A DNA stretch of 13,979 bases from Giardia muris (Eukaryota > Fornicata > Diplomonadida > Hexamitidae): the NCBI GenBank assembly GCA_006247105.1, contig VDLU01000039.1:1-13979 (forward strand), given 5' to 3'. Shown here in pieces: positions 1 to 8,218 of this stretch. A model generated the notes under the pieces. It searched no databases. It worked only from the letters and a program-made list of their open reading frames with translations, and was not told the DNA's origin. The first letter of the stretch is position 1. Each line of letters starts with the position of its first letter. The position numbers and the translations under genes are program-made.

Positions 1-152
1 CCTACCCTACCCTACCCTACCCTACCCTACCCTACCCTACCCTACCCTACCCTACCCTACCCTACCCTACCCTACCCCTACCCTACCCTACCCTACCCTA
101 CCCTACCCTACCCTACCCTACCCTACCCTACCCTACCCTACCCTACCCTACC
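1..152. repeat. Telomere-like pentamer array (CCCTA)n / (TAGGG)n
   Basis: About 30 head-to-tail copies of CCCTA run from the first base to the CC at 151-152. The only irregularity seen is one six-base CCCCTA unit near 75-80. The C-rich strand reads inward from the left end, so the G-rich TAGGG strand points 3' toward the terminus, the orientation of a true chromosome or genome end. TAGGG is the known Giardia telomere unit, while vertebrates and several telomere-bearing herpesviruses use TTAGGG. The window starting inside the array suggests it is at or close to a physical end. Confidence 0.93.
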
Positions 153-265
153 GGATGGAGATGGGATGGTGGGGGCGGGGATGGAGGTGGGGGTGGGGGC
201 GGGTGGCGTTTATCTGGCGTTGCGCTGCTGTTGCGTCGTTGCACTGTTGCATGCCTGTTGTCGTG
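153..265. other. Boundary between telomere-like array and G-rich array
   Basis: The composition flips abruptly from C-rich to G-rich on the + strand at 153. The first 60 bases are runs of GGGG or GGGGG spaced by one to three bases (ATGGTGGGGGCGGGG style), a dense G-quadruplex-type sequence. The second half (about 210-265) is a less biased segment rich in GTTGC words, and part of it recurs inside the array. No gene is convincing here: the open frames that cross it are Gly/Trp-rich by composition only. Confidence 0.6.
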
Positions 266-276
266 TTGCTGGGGGC
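249..276. repeat. Non-G-rich module, copy 1 (others at 1923-1950 and 3037-3055)
   Basis: A 28-base segment containing ATGCCTGTTGTCGTGTTGC stands out from the G-run background. 1923-1950 matches it with three substitutions, and 3037-3055 repeats 19 bases exactly. It sits once at the inner edge of the boundary region and twice inside the array, so it travels with the array's segmental copies. Confidence 0.7.
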
Positions 277-320
277 TCTTGGGGGGGCTGGGGACCTTGG
301 GCTTGGCTTCTTGGGGGTCT

Positions 321-407
321 CTTGGGGGATTTGGGGTCTTTGGGGGGGGCTTGGAGATCTAGGTCTTCCTGCATTGGGGTCTTGGGGTTGCGGGGTCCTC
401 TTGAGGG
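321..407. repeat. Segmental repeat shared with 9067-9152
   Basis: This 87-bp piece matches 9067-9152 with about six differences (one G-run length change, five transitions). The partner is in the right-hand array, on the other side of the two RING-like genes, so both arrays share ancestry or exchange sequence. Confidence 0.75.
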
Positions 408-500
408 CTTTGTGCCCTCGGGCTTTGGGCCCTTGGGAGTCTTGGGCTCTTGGGTCTGGGTCCTCCTGCATGGGGTCTCTGGGGGGTCTTTGGGCCCTCG

Positions 501-539
501 GACCTTGGGGGGGCTTGAGGCCTTGGGGCCTTGGACTTG
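501..539. repeat. Exact 39-bp repeat shared with 4044-4082
   Basis: The 39 bases starting GACCTTGGGGGGGCTTGAGG are identical at 4044-4082, including the length of the seven-G run, although the flanks differ. Confidence 0.75.
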
Positions 540-2440
540 AGCCTTCTTGGGCCTTTGGACTGAGACCTTGGACTTAGGCTGGGGCTTGGGGGTCTCTTGA
601 GGCCTTCGGGCTCTTGCATTGGGGCCTTGGGGGGCCTTTGGGCTAAGGCCTCGGACTTGGGGCCTTGGGCTTTGGGGCCTTAGGGCTCCTTGGGGTTGGG
701 GATCTCTTGTGTGGGAGGCTTCTTGGGGGTCTTGGGCCCTCAGTCCTCTTGGGCTTCGGGGTCTTAGGGAGACTTGGGTCCTTGGACCTTGGGGTGGGCC
801 TTTGGGCTTGGGGGCTTGAAGCTCTTGGGGATTTGGGGCCTTGGGCTTGGGGGGCTGGGAGTCTTGGGGGCCTTGGGGGGCTTCGGGGTTGAGGCTTGAG
901 CTCTTGGGCTTGGGGTCTCTGAGGGGTCTTTGGGGTTTTGGACCTTGAGGGGGTCTCTTGGGTCTGCGGGGTCTGGGGGCCCTCGGCTTGAGCTCCTGTA
1001 TGGGAGGCCTCTTCGGGGTCTCTTGGGGCCTTGGGGGCCTTGGACCTGAGGCCTTGGGTCCTTGGGCTTGGAGACCGGGGGCCATGGGTCTTCGAAGTTG
1101 TGGGCCTTGGGGGGGCCCTTGGGTCTTGGAGCTCCTTGGACTGGGGGCCTTGGGTCGGGCCTTGGGTCTTGGGTCTTGGGGGATCTTGGAGGTTTGGGCT
1201 CTTTGGAGGCTGGGGGCCCTCGGCTTGGGCCTTCGGGCTTGTGGCCCTGGGGTCTTGTGTTGGGGGCCTTGGAAGTTTGGGGTCTGGGGCCCTTGGGGGG
1301 TCTGGGGGGTCTTCGGGGTTGAGCCTTGAGCTCCTGGCCTTGGGCTCTTGGACTCTTGGGCTTGGGTCTCTCGGGGCCTTGGGGGGCTTCGGGGCTCCCT
1401 GGGCTTGGGGGGTCTTGGGGGCTGTGGGTCTCTGGGGGACTGGGGGGTTTTGAGTCCTCGGTCCCCTTGGGGGTCTTGAATCTTCGGGCTGGGCTCTTGT
1501 GTTGGGGGTCTCTTGGGGATTTGGGGACTTGGGGCCTTGGGCTTTGGGGGGCTTGAAGCTCTTGGGGGCTTGGAGCCCTGGGGTTGCGGGTCTTCGGGGC
1601 TTTGGACCTTGGACTGCGGGCCTTGAAGGCTTGGGATCTCCTGGGCTTAGGGCCAGCCTTTGAGCTCTTGGGGTCTGGGGGGGTCTTCGAGGTCTGGGGC
1701 TCTGAGGACTTGGACCTTGGGGGGGCTTGTGGGCCTTGAGCTGGCCTCTTCGGGGTCTTTGGGGGCTTGAGGCTTTGAGCTCTTGGACTTGGGCTCCTTG
1801 GATCCTCTTGGGGCCTTAGGTCTTGTGGGCTTAGGGTTGTGGGCCTTCGGGCTCCTTGGGCTGGGGTCTCGGGGGCCCTTGGTTGGACTTGGGCTCTTGT
1901 GTTGGGGGCCTCTTGGGCTTTGGCATACCTGATGCCGTGTTGCTGGGGGCCTGCTGGGGCCCTCGGCTTGGGGCCTTGAGGGGTGCTTGGGGCCTTGGGG
2001 GGTCTTGGACCTTGGGCTGGCCTCCTGGCCTTGGGCTCTTGGACTCTTCGGGGTCTGCGGGGGCTTCGGGGCTCCCTAGGCTTTGGCCTCTTGCGTTGGG
2101 GCCTTGGGAGTCTTGGACCTTGGGTTCGGGATCTTGGGCTGGGTCTTGGGGTCCTCGGTCCTCTTAGGTTGGGGGCCTTCGGGCTGTGGGCTCTTGGGGC
2201 CCTTGGGCTTGGAGGCTGGGGCCCTTGAGCTCTTGGGGGTCTTGGGGAATTGAGGGTCTCTTGGTCCCCTTGGGCTCTTGGGTCCTCCTGCACTGGGGTC
2301 TTGGGTCTTGTGGGCTTAGGGTCTTTGGGCCCTCGGACCTTGGGGGGGCTTGTGGCCTTGGGCTCTTGTGTTGGGGGTCTCTTGGGGGGTCTGGGTTTGG
2401 GGTCTTGAGTCTTTGGGTTTGGGGGGCCTTTGGACTTAGG

Positions 2441-2694
2441 CTGGGTCTTTGGGCCCTCGGTCCCCTTGGGGGGCTTGGGCTTGAGCTCTTCGGGGTCTGG
2501 GATCCTGAGGGCTGGGGGCCTTGGACTGGACTTGAGACCTTGGGTCTGGGGCTTTGGGACCTTGAGCTCTTATGCTGGAGGTCTCTAAGGGGTCTTGGAG
2601 GTTTGGGTCTTCCTGCACTGGGGCCTTGAGCTCTTGGGGGTCTTGGGCTCTTGGGTCTGGGTTGGGTCTGGGGTCTCTTAGGGGTCTTGGAGCC
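2441..2694. repeat. Long segmental repeat, copy A (copy B at 3492-3746)
   Basis: About 254 bp repeated directly 1,051-1,052 bp downstream. Apart from a few bases and one single-base length change near 2480-2490, I see no difference; even rare words such as CTCTTATGCTGGAGG are kept. The match stops sharply after GGTCTTGGAGCC, where the two flanks diverge. A fragment of the right end, GGGGTCTTGGAGCCATG, reappears near 4722-4738. Confidence 0.88.
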
Positions 2695-3491
2695 ATGGGC
2701 TTGTGGGCTTTAGGGCTTGGGGCTGGGGGGTCTTAGACCTTGGGATCTCCTGCATTGGGTCTGGGGTCTCTGGGGGGTCTTGATCTCTTCGGCCTCTTGG
2801 GCTCCTTGGGGTTGGGGATCTCTTGTGTTGCTGGGGCTTCTTGGATCCTTGGGCTTTGGGGCCTTGGGGGCCTTGGGTCCTTCGGGCTTGGGAACACTTG
2901 GGGACTTGGAGTCTTGAAGGCTGTGGGCCTTGGACCTGAGGTCTTGGGTCTTGGACCTTGGGGGATTTGGGGCCTTCGGGATCTAGGGCCTTGGGGTCTG
3001 GGGCCTTGGGTCTTTGGACTTGGACCTTCAGGCATCATGCCTGTTGTCGTGTTGCGGGGGCTGGGGGTCCTCGGCTTGGGCTCTTGTGTGGGTGGCTTCC
3101 TGAACGGGGGCCTTCGGGCTTGGGGGGTCTTGGAGTCTCGGGTCTCTGGGACTCTTCGGGGTTGAGCCTTGAGCTCCTGGCCCTTGGACCTGGATCCTCC
3201 TGCACTGGGGTTTTGGGGGACTTGGAGTCTCTTTGGGGTCTGGGGGCCTTGGGGGGCTGGGGGTCCTCGGCTTGGGCTCTTGTGTGGGGGGTCTGGGTCT
3301 TGGGGCATTGGGGGCTTTTGGGCTTTGGGATCTTGGAGGTTTGGCCTCTTCGGGGTCTTGGGGGCTTCGGGGACTCTTGGGCTTGGGCCCTTGGAGCTCC
3401 TTGGACTGGGGGCCCTCGGCTTGAGCTCTTGTGTTGGGGATTGGGCTCTTGGGCTTTGAGCTCGGGGCTTGGGTCTTGGGGTCTTGGCTTC

Positions 3492-3746
3492 CTGGGTCTT
3501 TGGGCCCTCGGTCCCCTTGGGGGGCTTGGGTCTTGGGGTCTTCGGGGTCTGGGATCCTGAGGGCTGGGGGCCTTGGACTGGACTTGAGACCTTGGGTCTG
3601 GGGCTTTGGGACCTTGAGCTCTTATGCTGGAGGTCTCTAAGGGGTCTTGGAGGTTTGGGTCTTCCTGCACTGGGGCCTTGAGCTCTTGGGGGTCTTGGGC
3701 TCTTGGGTCTGGGTTGGGTCTGGGGTCTCTTAGGGGTCTTGGAGCC
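3492..3746. repeat. Long segmental repeat, copy B (copy A at 2441-2694)
   Basis: Direct copy of 2441-2694 with nearly full identity, offset 1,051 at its left part and 1,052 after a one-base change. It indicates recent duplication or gene conversion inside the array. Confidence 0.88.
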
Positions 3747-6230
3747 TTGGGCTTGGGGTCTTCTTGGGGCCTTGGGGTCTTTGGGGGACTTGGGGAGTTT
3801 TGGGTCTTCAGTCCCCTTGGGGGTCTTGGGCTTTAGGAGACTAGGTGCTTGGGGGGGTCCTCTTGGGCTTGGAGACTGGGGGCTGTGGGTCCTGGTCTCT
3901 TGCGTTGGGGGGTCTTTCCTTGGGCCTTGGGTCCTCCTGCATGGGGTCTTGGGCCTCGAGCTCTTGGGCTGGGGGTCTTGGACTCTTCGGGGCCTTGAGG
4001 CCTTCGGGCTTGGGGGTCTTTGGGGGGGGGTCCTCCTGCATTGGACCTTGGGGGGGCTTGAGGCCTTGGGGCCTTGGACTTGGGCCTTCAGGCTGGCCTC
4101 CTGGGCTTGGAGGTCATCTTGAGGGTCTTGGGCCCTCGGCTTGGGCTCTTGTGTGGGAGGCTTCTTGGGGGTCTTTGGTCCCTTGGGCTTGGAGACCGGG
4201 GGCTATGGGTCTTGGACCTTGGGGTGGGTCTTCTTGGTCTTGGGGGTTTCTTGGGTCCTTGGGTTTGTGGCCTTGGGTCTTTGGGCTGGGGTCCTCTTGA
4301 GCTTTGGGGCCTTGTGTTGGGGTCTTCTACTTGAAGGCTGGGGCTTGGGTCCTTGGGCGAGCCTCGAGCTCGGGGCTTGGGGGGCTTGGGGCTCTCGGAT
4401 TTGGAGACTTAGGGGGTCTTGGAGTCTTGAAGGTCGGGGCTTTGGGGGCCTTCGGACTTGTGAGCTTGGGGGCTTGGGTTTTGGGGGGGTCTTCGGGGTC
4501 TGGGGGCTTGGGCTCCTTAGGGGCTTGAAGCTCTTGGACTTGGAGGCTTGGGCCCTTGAGCTCTTGGGGGTCTGGGGTCTCTTGGGCCTTGAGTTCGGGA
4601 CTTGGGTCTTGGGGTCTTGGGGGCTTTTGGGCTTTGGGGTCTTGAAGGCTGGGGGCTTTGACCTGAGGCCTTGGGCTTGGGGGGCATTGAATGCTGGGAT
4701 CTCGGGGGTCCTTGGGCTCTTAGGGGTCTTGGAGCCATGAGCTTGCGGGCTTTGGGTCTTGGACCTTCAGGCATGGGGTCTTGGGCTTCTTGGACTTGAG
4801 CTCTTGGGATCTCTGGGGAGTCTTAGGGGCCTTGGGCTCTTGTATTGGGGGCCTCGGCTTGGGGGTCTTTGGGGGGGGGTCCTCCTGCATTGGACCTTAG
4901 GGGGTCTTAGAGGCTTTGGTCTTTGGACTTGGGGTCTTCTTGGGCGGCCTTGGGGGCTCTTCGGGACCTTGGACTTGGAAACTGGGCTTTGGGGATCTTG
5001 GATTTGGGTCTTCCTGCACTGGGGGTTCTCGGTCCTCTTGACCTTGAGGGCTTTGGGACCTTGAGCTCTTGGGCTGGGGGTCTTGGGCTCTTCGGGATCT
5101 AGGACCTTGGGAGTCTTGGGGCCTTGGGTCCTTGGGCTTGGGGGGGTCTTCGAGGTCTGGGGCTCTGAGAACTTGGACCTTGGGGGGTTGGGTGTCTTGG
5201 GGGCCTTAAAGCTCTTGAGTCCTCCTGCAGTGGATCTTTGGGTCCTCTTCGAGGTCTTGGGCCTTTGGACTTGGGTCTCTCGGGGTCTTGTGTTGGGGGC
5301 CTTGGGCTTGGGGTGGGTCTTCTTGGGTTGGGTCTCTTGGACTCTTCGGGGTTTCTTGGGGCCTTGAGGCCTTGGACTTGGGTCCTTGGGGGGCTGGGGG
5401 CCTTGGGTCTCTTGAGGCCTTCGGATTTGGGATCTCTTGGGGCTCTTGGAGCCTTTGGTCTGAGGCCTTGGGGTCTTGGGGGTTGGGGGGTATTGAAGGC
5501 TTGGGCCTCTTGAGTTTGGGGGGTTGGGGTCTTCGGGGCTCCTTGGGCTTGGCCTCTTGGGGATTTGGGGCCTTGAGCTCTTGAGGCCTTCGGGCTTGGG
5601 GGGCTTTGGGCCTTTGGACTTGGAGACTTGTGAGCTTGGGCTCTTGAGCTCTTGCGTTGGGGCCTTGTGGGCCTTGGGGCATTGAAGGCTGGAGCCTTGG
5701 ACCTTGGGGGGTCTGGGGTCTTTTCGAGGTCTTGAGCTCCTTGAGGGCTTGGGCCCTTGAGCTCTTGGGGTGGGTCTTCTTGGGCTGGGGGTCTTGGGCC
5801 TTTGGCCTTGAGCTTGGGGCTGGCCCTTGAGCTCTTGGAGACTGAGGTCTTTGGGGCCTTGGGGTCTTCGGGGTCTTGGGCTCTTGCATTGGGGTCTCAG
5901 GAGGTTCTTGGGCTTGTGGGCTTCGGGCCTTTGAGCTGGGGGTCTCTTGAGGGCTTCAGGGTCTTGCTTTGGGGATTTGGGGCTCTCCGGGTTCTTTGGA
6001 GGGGCTTGGACTTGGGACCTTGGGCTTGGCTTCTTGGGGTTTGGGGTCTTAAGGAGACTTGTGGGCTTTGGCCTGAGGCCTCGGTCTTGGGCTGGCCCTT
6101 GGGTCCTCGGTCCTCCTGCATGGGGTCTTGGGGTCCTGAGGGCTTGTGGCCTTAGAGGGTCTTTGGGTCTGGGGCCTTGGACTTGAAGGCTGGCCCTTGG
6201 GGGGACTTGACTTCTTGGGGTCTTGGGCCC

Positions 6231-6289
6231 TTGGGATCTCCTACATTGGGTCTGGGGTCTCTGGGGGGTCTTGAGCTCTTCGGCCTCTT
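6231..6289. repeat. Segmental repeat shared with 2740-2798
   Basis: 59 bp matching 2740-2798 with two substitutions (CTACA against CTGCA, and TGAGCTC against TGATCTC). It includes one of the TCTCCTGCATTGGG-type elements scattered through the array. Confidence 0.75.
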
Positions 6290-6654
6290 CGGGCTCTCGG
6301 ACTTAGGGCATTGAAAGATGGGGTCTCGGGGGGCTTTGGCCTGAGGTCTTGGGTCTTGGGTCTGGGTCCTCCTGCATTGGGGGTTCTCGGTCCTCTTGAC
6401 CTTAGGGGCTCCTTGGGCCTTGGGCTCTTGTGGGTCTCTTGACTTCGGGATCTAGGGCCCTGAGGGCTTGGGCTCTTGCGTTGGGCCTTGGGCTGGATCT
6501 TCTTGGTCTTGAGGGTCTCTTGGGTCCTCGGTCCTCTTCGGGGTCTTGACTTGAGGGCTTGGACCTTTGGACCTTTGGACTTGGGGCTCTTCGGGCTCTT
6601 TGGGGGGGGGCTTGGACTTGGGGGCTGGGGGGGGCTGTGGGGGGCTGCTGCCAA

Positions 6655-6676
6655 TCCGCTCAATCGACCGAGCGGA
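6655..6676 (+). promoter_or_regulatory. Leader hairpin before the first RING-like gene
   Basis: An inverted repeat, TCCGCTC / GAGCGGA, forms a 7-bp stem with an 8-base loop. It ends 12 bases before the ATG at 6689. The G-rich array runs to about 6645, so this hairpin lies in the only ~40 bp of non-array sequence before the gene. The second RING-like gene has a hairpin in the same place with a compensatory base-pair change, which supports a selected structure in DNA or RNA. No TATA box is visible near it. Role (promoter site, leader structure, protein-binding site) is unknown. Confidence 0.55.
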
Positions 6677-6688
6677 AGACTGAAAAAG

Positions 6689-7363
6689 ATGAGCGAGTCG
6701 GAGATCTCGATCAGCTCCACGACCACGACCACGAGCTCCTCCACGCCTCCCCCGCTCACGGGCTTCGAATGGGGCTTCCACTCCCACCCCCTCACCTCCT
6801 CCACGCCCGAGCCTGCGCCCAAGAGGCTCCCCGACACCCCCTCGTGGAGGGATGAGGAGGACAGTGAGCCCATCTTCACCGAGCTCCGCGCCGAGCGCAT
6901 GCCCAACGACGTGGGCGTGGACGCCACGTGGGGCAATTACCCCGACGCGTGGGAGATGGCCGCACAAGCCGACCGCATCGAAGCTCCCTACAAGCGCTCA
7001 ACCAAGACCCGTCGCGAGATCCACAGGAGGGAGGGCTCCTGCATTATATGTCTCGACATTTGGCCCAGATGGAATCGTTTCGGGGGTTACAGATGTTACG
7101 CATGTAGGAAGAGCATCACATGTAACAGAATCATGTGCCTCAACACCATGTACCAGTGCCTCCTGGGGGAGAACCGCTGCCCCCTCTGCAGGACCCCGGG
7201 CTCTGTATACTGGCACGCAGGCGGTGACATGAGCGTCCACGCTGCCAACCACACCGGGGTCAACCCCATCATCCAGAGGATCCAGGAGAGGTTCCAGAGG
7301 GACGAGGTCGAGAGGGAGATCAGAAAGCGCAGGACCCTCAAGCGTCGACCTCGCAAAGCGTAA
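6689..7363 (+). CDS. RING-like zinc-finger protein 1 (224 aa), possible E3 ubiquitin ligase
   Basis: The predicted product has three parts. Residues 1-70 are low-complexity, rich in Ser/Thr/Pro with acidic patches. Residues 118-167 form an eight-cysteine zinc module with ligands at C118, C121, C136, C139, C145, C150, C164 and C167, spacing C-X2-C-X14-C-X2-C-X5-C-X4-C-X13-C-X2-C, starting CIIC and ending CPLC as in RING domains. A basic tail (about 197-224, RKRR and KRRPRK) may be a helix and nuclear signal. All ligands are cysteine and the central CxHxxC of a classical RING is absent, so it is a C4C4-like or novel variant. RING proteins usually act as E3 ubiquitin ligases; that role here is inferred. 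The start is chosen at 6689 because MSESEISIS and its leader are shared with the next gene; the frame is open upstream to 6476 but only through array sequence. The TAA opens the conserved 3' block. Confidence 0.85.
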   Translation: MSESEISISSTTTTTSSSTPPPLTGFEWGFHSHPLTSSTPEPAPKRLPDTPSWRDEEDSEPIFTELRAERMPNDVGVDATWGNYPDAWEMAAQADRIEAPYKRSTKTRREIHRREGSCIICLDIWPRWNRFGGYRCYACRKSITCNRIMCLNTMYQCLLGENRCPLCRTPGSVYWHAGGDMSVHAANHTGVNPIIQRIQERFQRDEVEREIRKRRTLKRRPRKA

Positions 7364-7480
7364 ATCGGGGCCAGGAGCCTGGGTATCACGCATGTCCACA
7401 CCCATACCCCGCTGTCGCCTTGGAGCTTCAAGAGGCGCTCCGCCCTTACGAGTAGCTCACGAGCCTCGTCCCAGCCTCTC
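7361..7480 (+). repeat. Conserved 3' block, copy 1
   Basis: Starting exactly at the TAA of the first RING-like gene, 120 bp match 8002-8120 with two substitutions (7388 and 7430) and one missing base: about 97% identity, far above that of the coding regions. An inverted pair AGAGGC (7431-7436) / GCCTCT (7474-7479) closes the right half of the block. A frame is open through it in both copies, but both substitutions would change amino acids there, which argues against coding. No AATAAA signal is seen. A shared 3' UTR, processing or termination element, or a gene-conversion tract, are the options. Confidence 0.85.
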
Positions 7481-7502
7481 TCCGCCCGACCGGGTGGGCG
7501 CA
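7481..7502 (+). promoter_or_regulatory. Leader hairpin before the second RING-like gene
   Basis: It aligns base for base with 6655-6676. The inner stem is CGCCC / GGGCG with an 8-base loop, plus an outer T-A pair after one C-C mismatch. Against copy 1, the T-A pair at positions 6 and 17 of the element has become C-G, a compensatory change. It abuts the 3' block of gene 1 and lies 11 bases before the ATG at 7514, so gene 2's whole upstream region is this element plus the previous gene's 3' block. Confidence 0.55.
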
Positions 7503-7513
7503 AAACGAAAAAG

Positions 7514-8095
7514 ATGAGCGAGTCGGAGATCTCGATCAGCGGCACGACGGCCTCCTCCTCCTTCTCGGAGGATGAGGAGGACGAGCCTGTCCTCAAACAG
7601 GGGCCTGCCGTGGACGAGCCCCTCGTACTCGTCCGTATGTCGCGGGGGGTCCAAGCGGACCATTTAGAGGCCCCCTGCGTGCCCCTCGTCTTCTACGAGG
7701 AGGAGGCAATTCAGCAGCATGGAACGTGTCCCATATGCCTCCGACCTTTCGCCCGCTGGAACGAGGAAGGCGGGTACAAGTGCTATGCCTGTAAGGGCAT
7801 GGTCACTTGCAACCGGCGCGATTGCCTCAAAGTTGGCTATTCCCTCTCAAAGAGGAAGGGGCCCTGTCCCCTCTGTAGGGCTGAGGACTCCCTCGTCTGG
7901 GTCGCAGGCAAGGGTATGAAGTTCGGCGGCCTCACCCACCCATGGACGTGGTCGCCCGCTATCAGGAGGAGGACAAGCTCCTCGACTTCCTCTTTAGCAA
8001 GTAAACGGGGCCAGGAGCCTGGGTATCGCGCATGTCCACACCCATACCCCGCTGTCGCCTTGGAGCTTCGAGAGGCGCTCCGCCCTTACGAGTAG
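7514..8095 (+). CDS. RING-like zinc-finger protein 2, apparently frameshifted near its 3' end
   Basis: Tandem paralogue of the previous gene. It shares MSESEISIS and 34 identical bases around the start (6682-6715 against 7507-7540), then diverges. Residues 18-24 are acidic (SEDEEDE), and a short hydrophobic stretch PLVLV follows at 36-40, loosely resembling a SUMO-interacting motif. The zinc module uses C72, C75, C90, C93, C99, C104, C118 and C121 with exactly the spacing of protein 1. As read, the frame runs 193 residues to 8095, but after residue 143 (about 7940, in a run of C) it turns Ser/Arg-rich and passes into the conserved 3' block. In the neighbouring frame a TAA at 8002-8004 aligns with the stop of gene 1, preceded by an acidic/hydrophobic helix-like tail resembling protein 1. 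A one-base loss (or two-base gain) near 7931-7942 is therefore likely, either real or an assembly error. Confidence 0.75.
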   Translation: MSESEISISGTTASSSFSEDEEDEPVLKQGPAVDEPLVLVRMSRGVQADHLEAPCVPLVFYEEEAIQQHGTCPICLRPFARWNEEGGYKCYACKGMVTCNRRDCLKVGYSLSKRKGPCPLCRAEDSLVWVAGKGMKFGGLTHPWTWSPAIRRRTSSSTSSLASKRGQEPGYRACPHPYPAVALELREALRPYE

Positions 8096-8120
8096 CTCAC
8101 GAGCCTCGTCCCAGCCTCTC
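8002..8120 (+). repeat. Conserved 3' block, copy 2
   Basis: 119 bp matching 7361-7480 from the TAA onward. The inverted pair is one base pair longer here, GAGAGGC (8070-8076) with GCCTCTC (8114-8120), and closes exactly at the end of the block. Because the block begins with the aligned TAA, it marks the expected end of the second RING-like gene. Confidence 0.85.
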
Positions 8121-8218
8121 TAGGCCGTCCCCGGGGCCCCGGACCGTGCGGAGGGCACTTCCCCCTTCCTTTCGCCGTGCCTCCGCTAGTTCCCTTTTCC
8201 CCCTCAAATTTGACCCCT
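8121..8218. other. Unique GC-rich and pyrimidine-rich spacer
   Basis: Begins with a perfect 12-bp palindrome CCGGGGCCCCGG (8131-8142). A C/T-rich stretch with TTCCC and CCCTTTTCCCCC follows, then a small AT patch, CAAATTTG. The G-rich array resumes right after it. No gene is seen. The GC-palindrome-plus-pyrimidine layout loosely recalls herpesvirus packaging signals, but I cannot identify defined pac elements. Confidence 0.45.

Larger units (their letters stand above)
266..6645. repeat. Mosaic G-rich low-complexity array, left part
   Basis: About 6.4 kb built almost entirely from short words of the type (C/T)CTTGGG(G), GGCCTTGGG, GGTCTTCGGGG, GAGCTCTTGGG and GGGATTTGGGG, so a G3-G8 run occurs roughly every 8-11 bases on the + strand. 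The order of words is irregular rather than a fixed tandem unit, but segments of 40-250 bp recur almost exactly at distant places (listed separately). Long frames are open on both strands (Pro/Lys/Arg/Gln-rich on minus, Gly/Leu/Trp-rich on plus), often overlapping in several frames; this follows from composition and I do not call genes in it. Transcripts read rightward would be strongly G-quadruplex-prone. Confidence 0.85.

Noticed and set aside
155..577. Gly/Leu/Trp-rich plus-strand frames throughout the arrays
   Set aside because: They mirror TTGGGG words in every phase; composition explains them.
764..2293. 509-codon minus-strand frame rich in Pro, Lys, Arg, Gln (also 210-1085, 3035-3670, 5206-5889)
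   Set aside because: The array rarely makes stop codons on the minus strand, so long frames arise in several overlapping phases. Repeated Met-Gln-Glu-Asp starts come from one DNA element. No domain or consistent codon use supports translation.
6476..6688. 71-codon upstream extension of the first RING-like gene
   Set aside because: It is array sequence read in frame. The second gene shares the internal ATG, its leader and the next nine codons but nothing of the extension.
7364..7455. Open frame inside the conserved 3' block, also fused to the second RING-like gene as read
   Set aside because: The block starts with an aligned TAA in both copies, and both substitutions between copies would change amino acids in that frame, so nucleotide-level constraint or conversion fits better.
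8121..8218. Herpesvirus pac1/pac2-like packaging signal
   Set aside because: A GC palindrome beside C/T runs is suggestive, but the defined motif order and spacing cannot be recognised.
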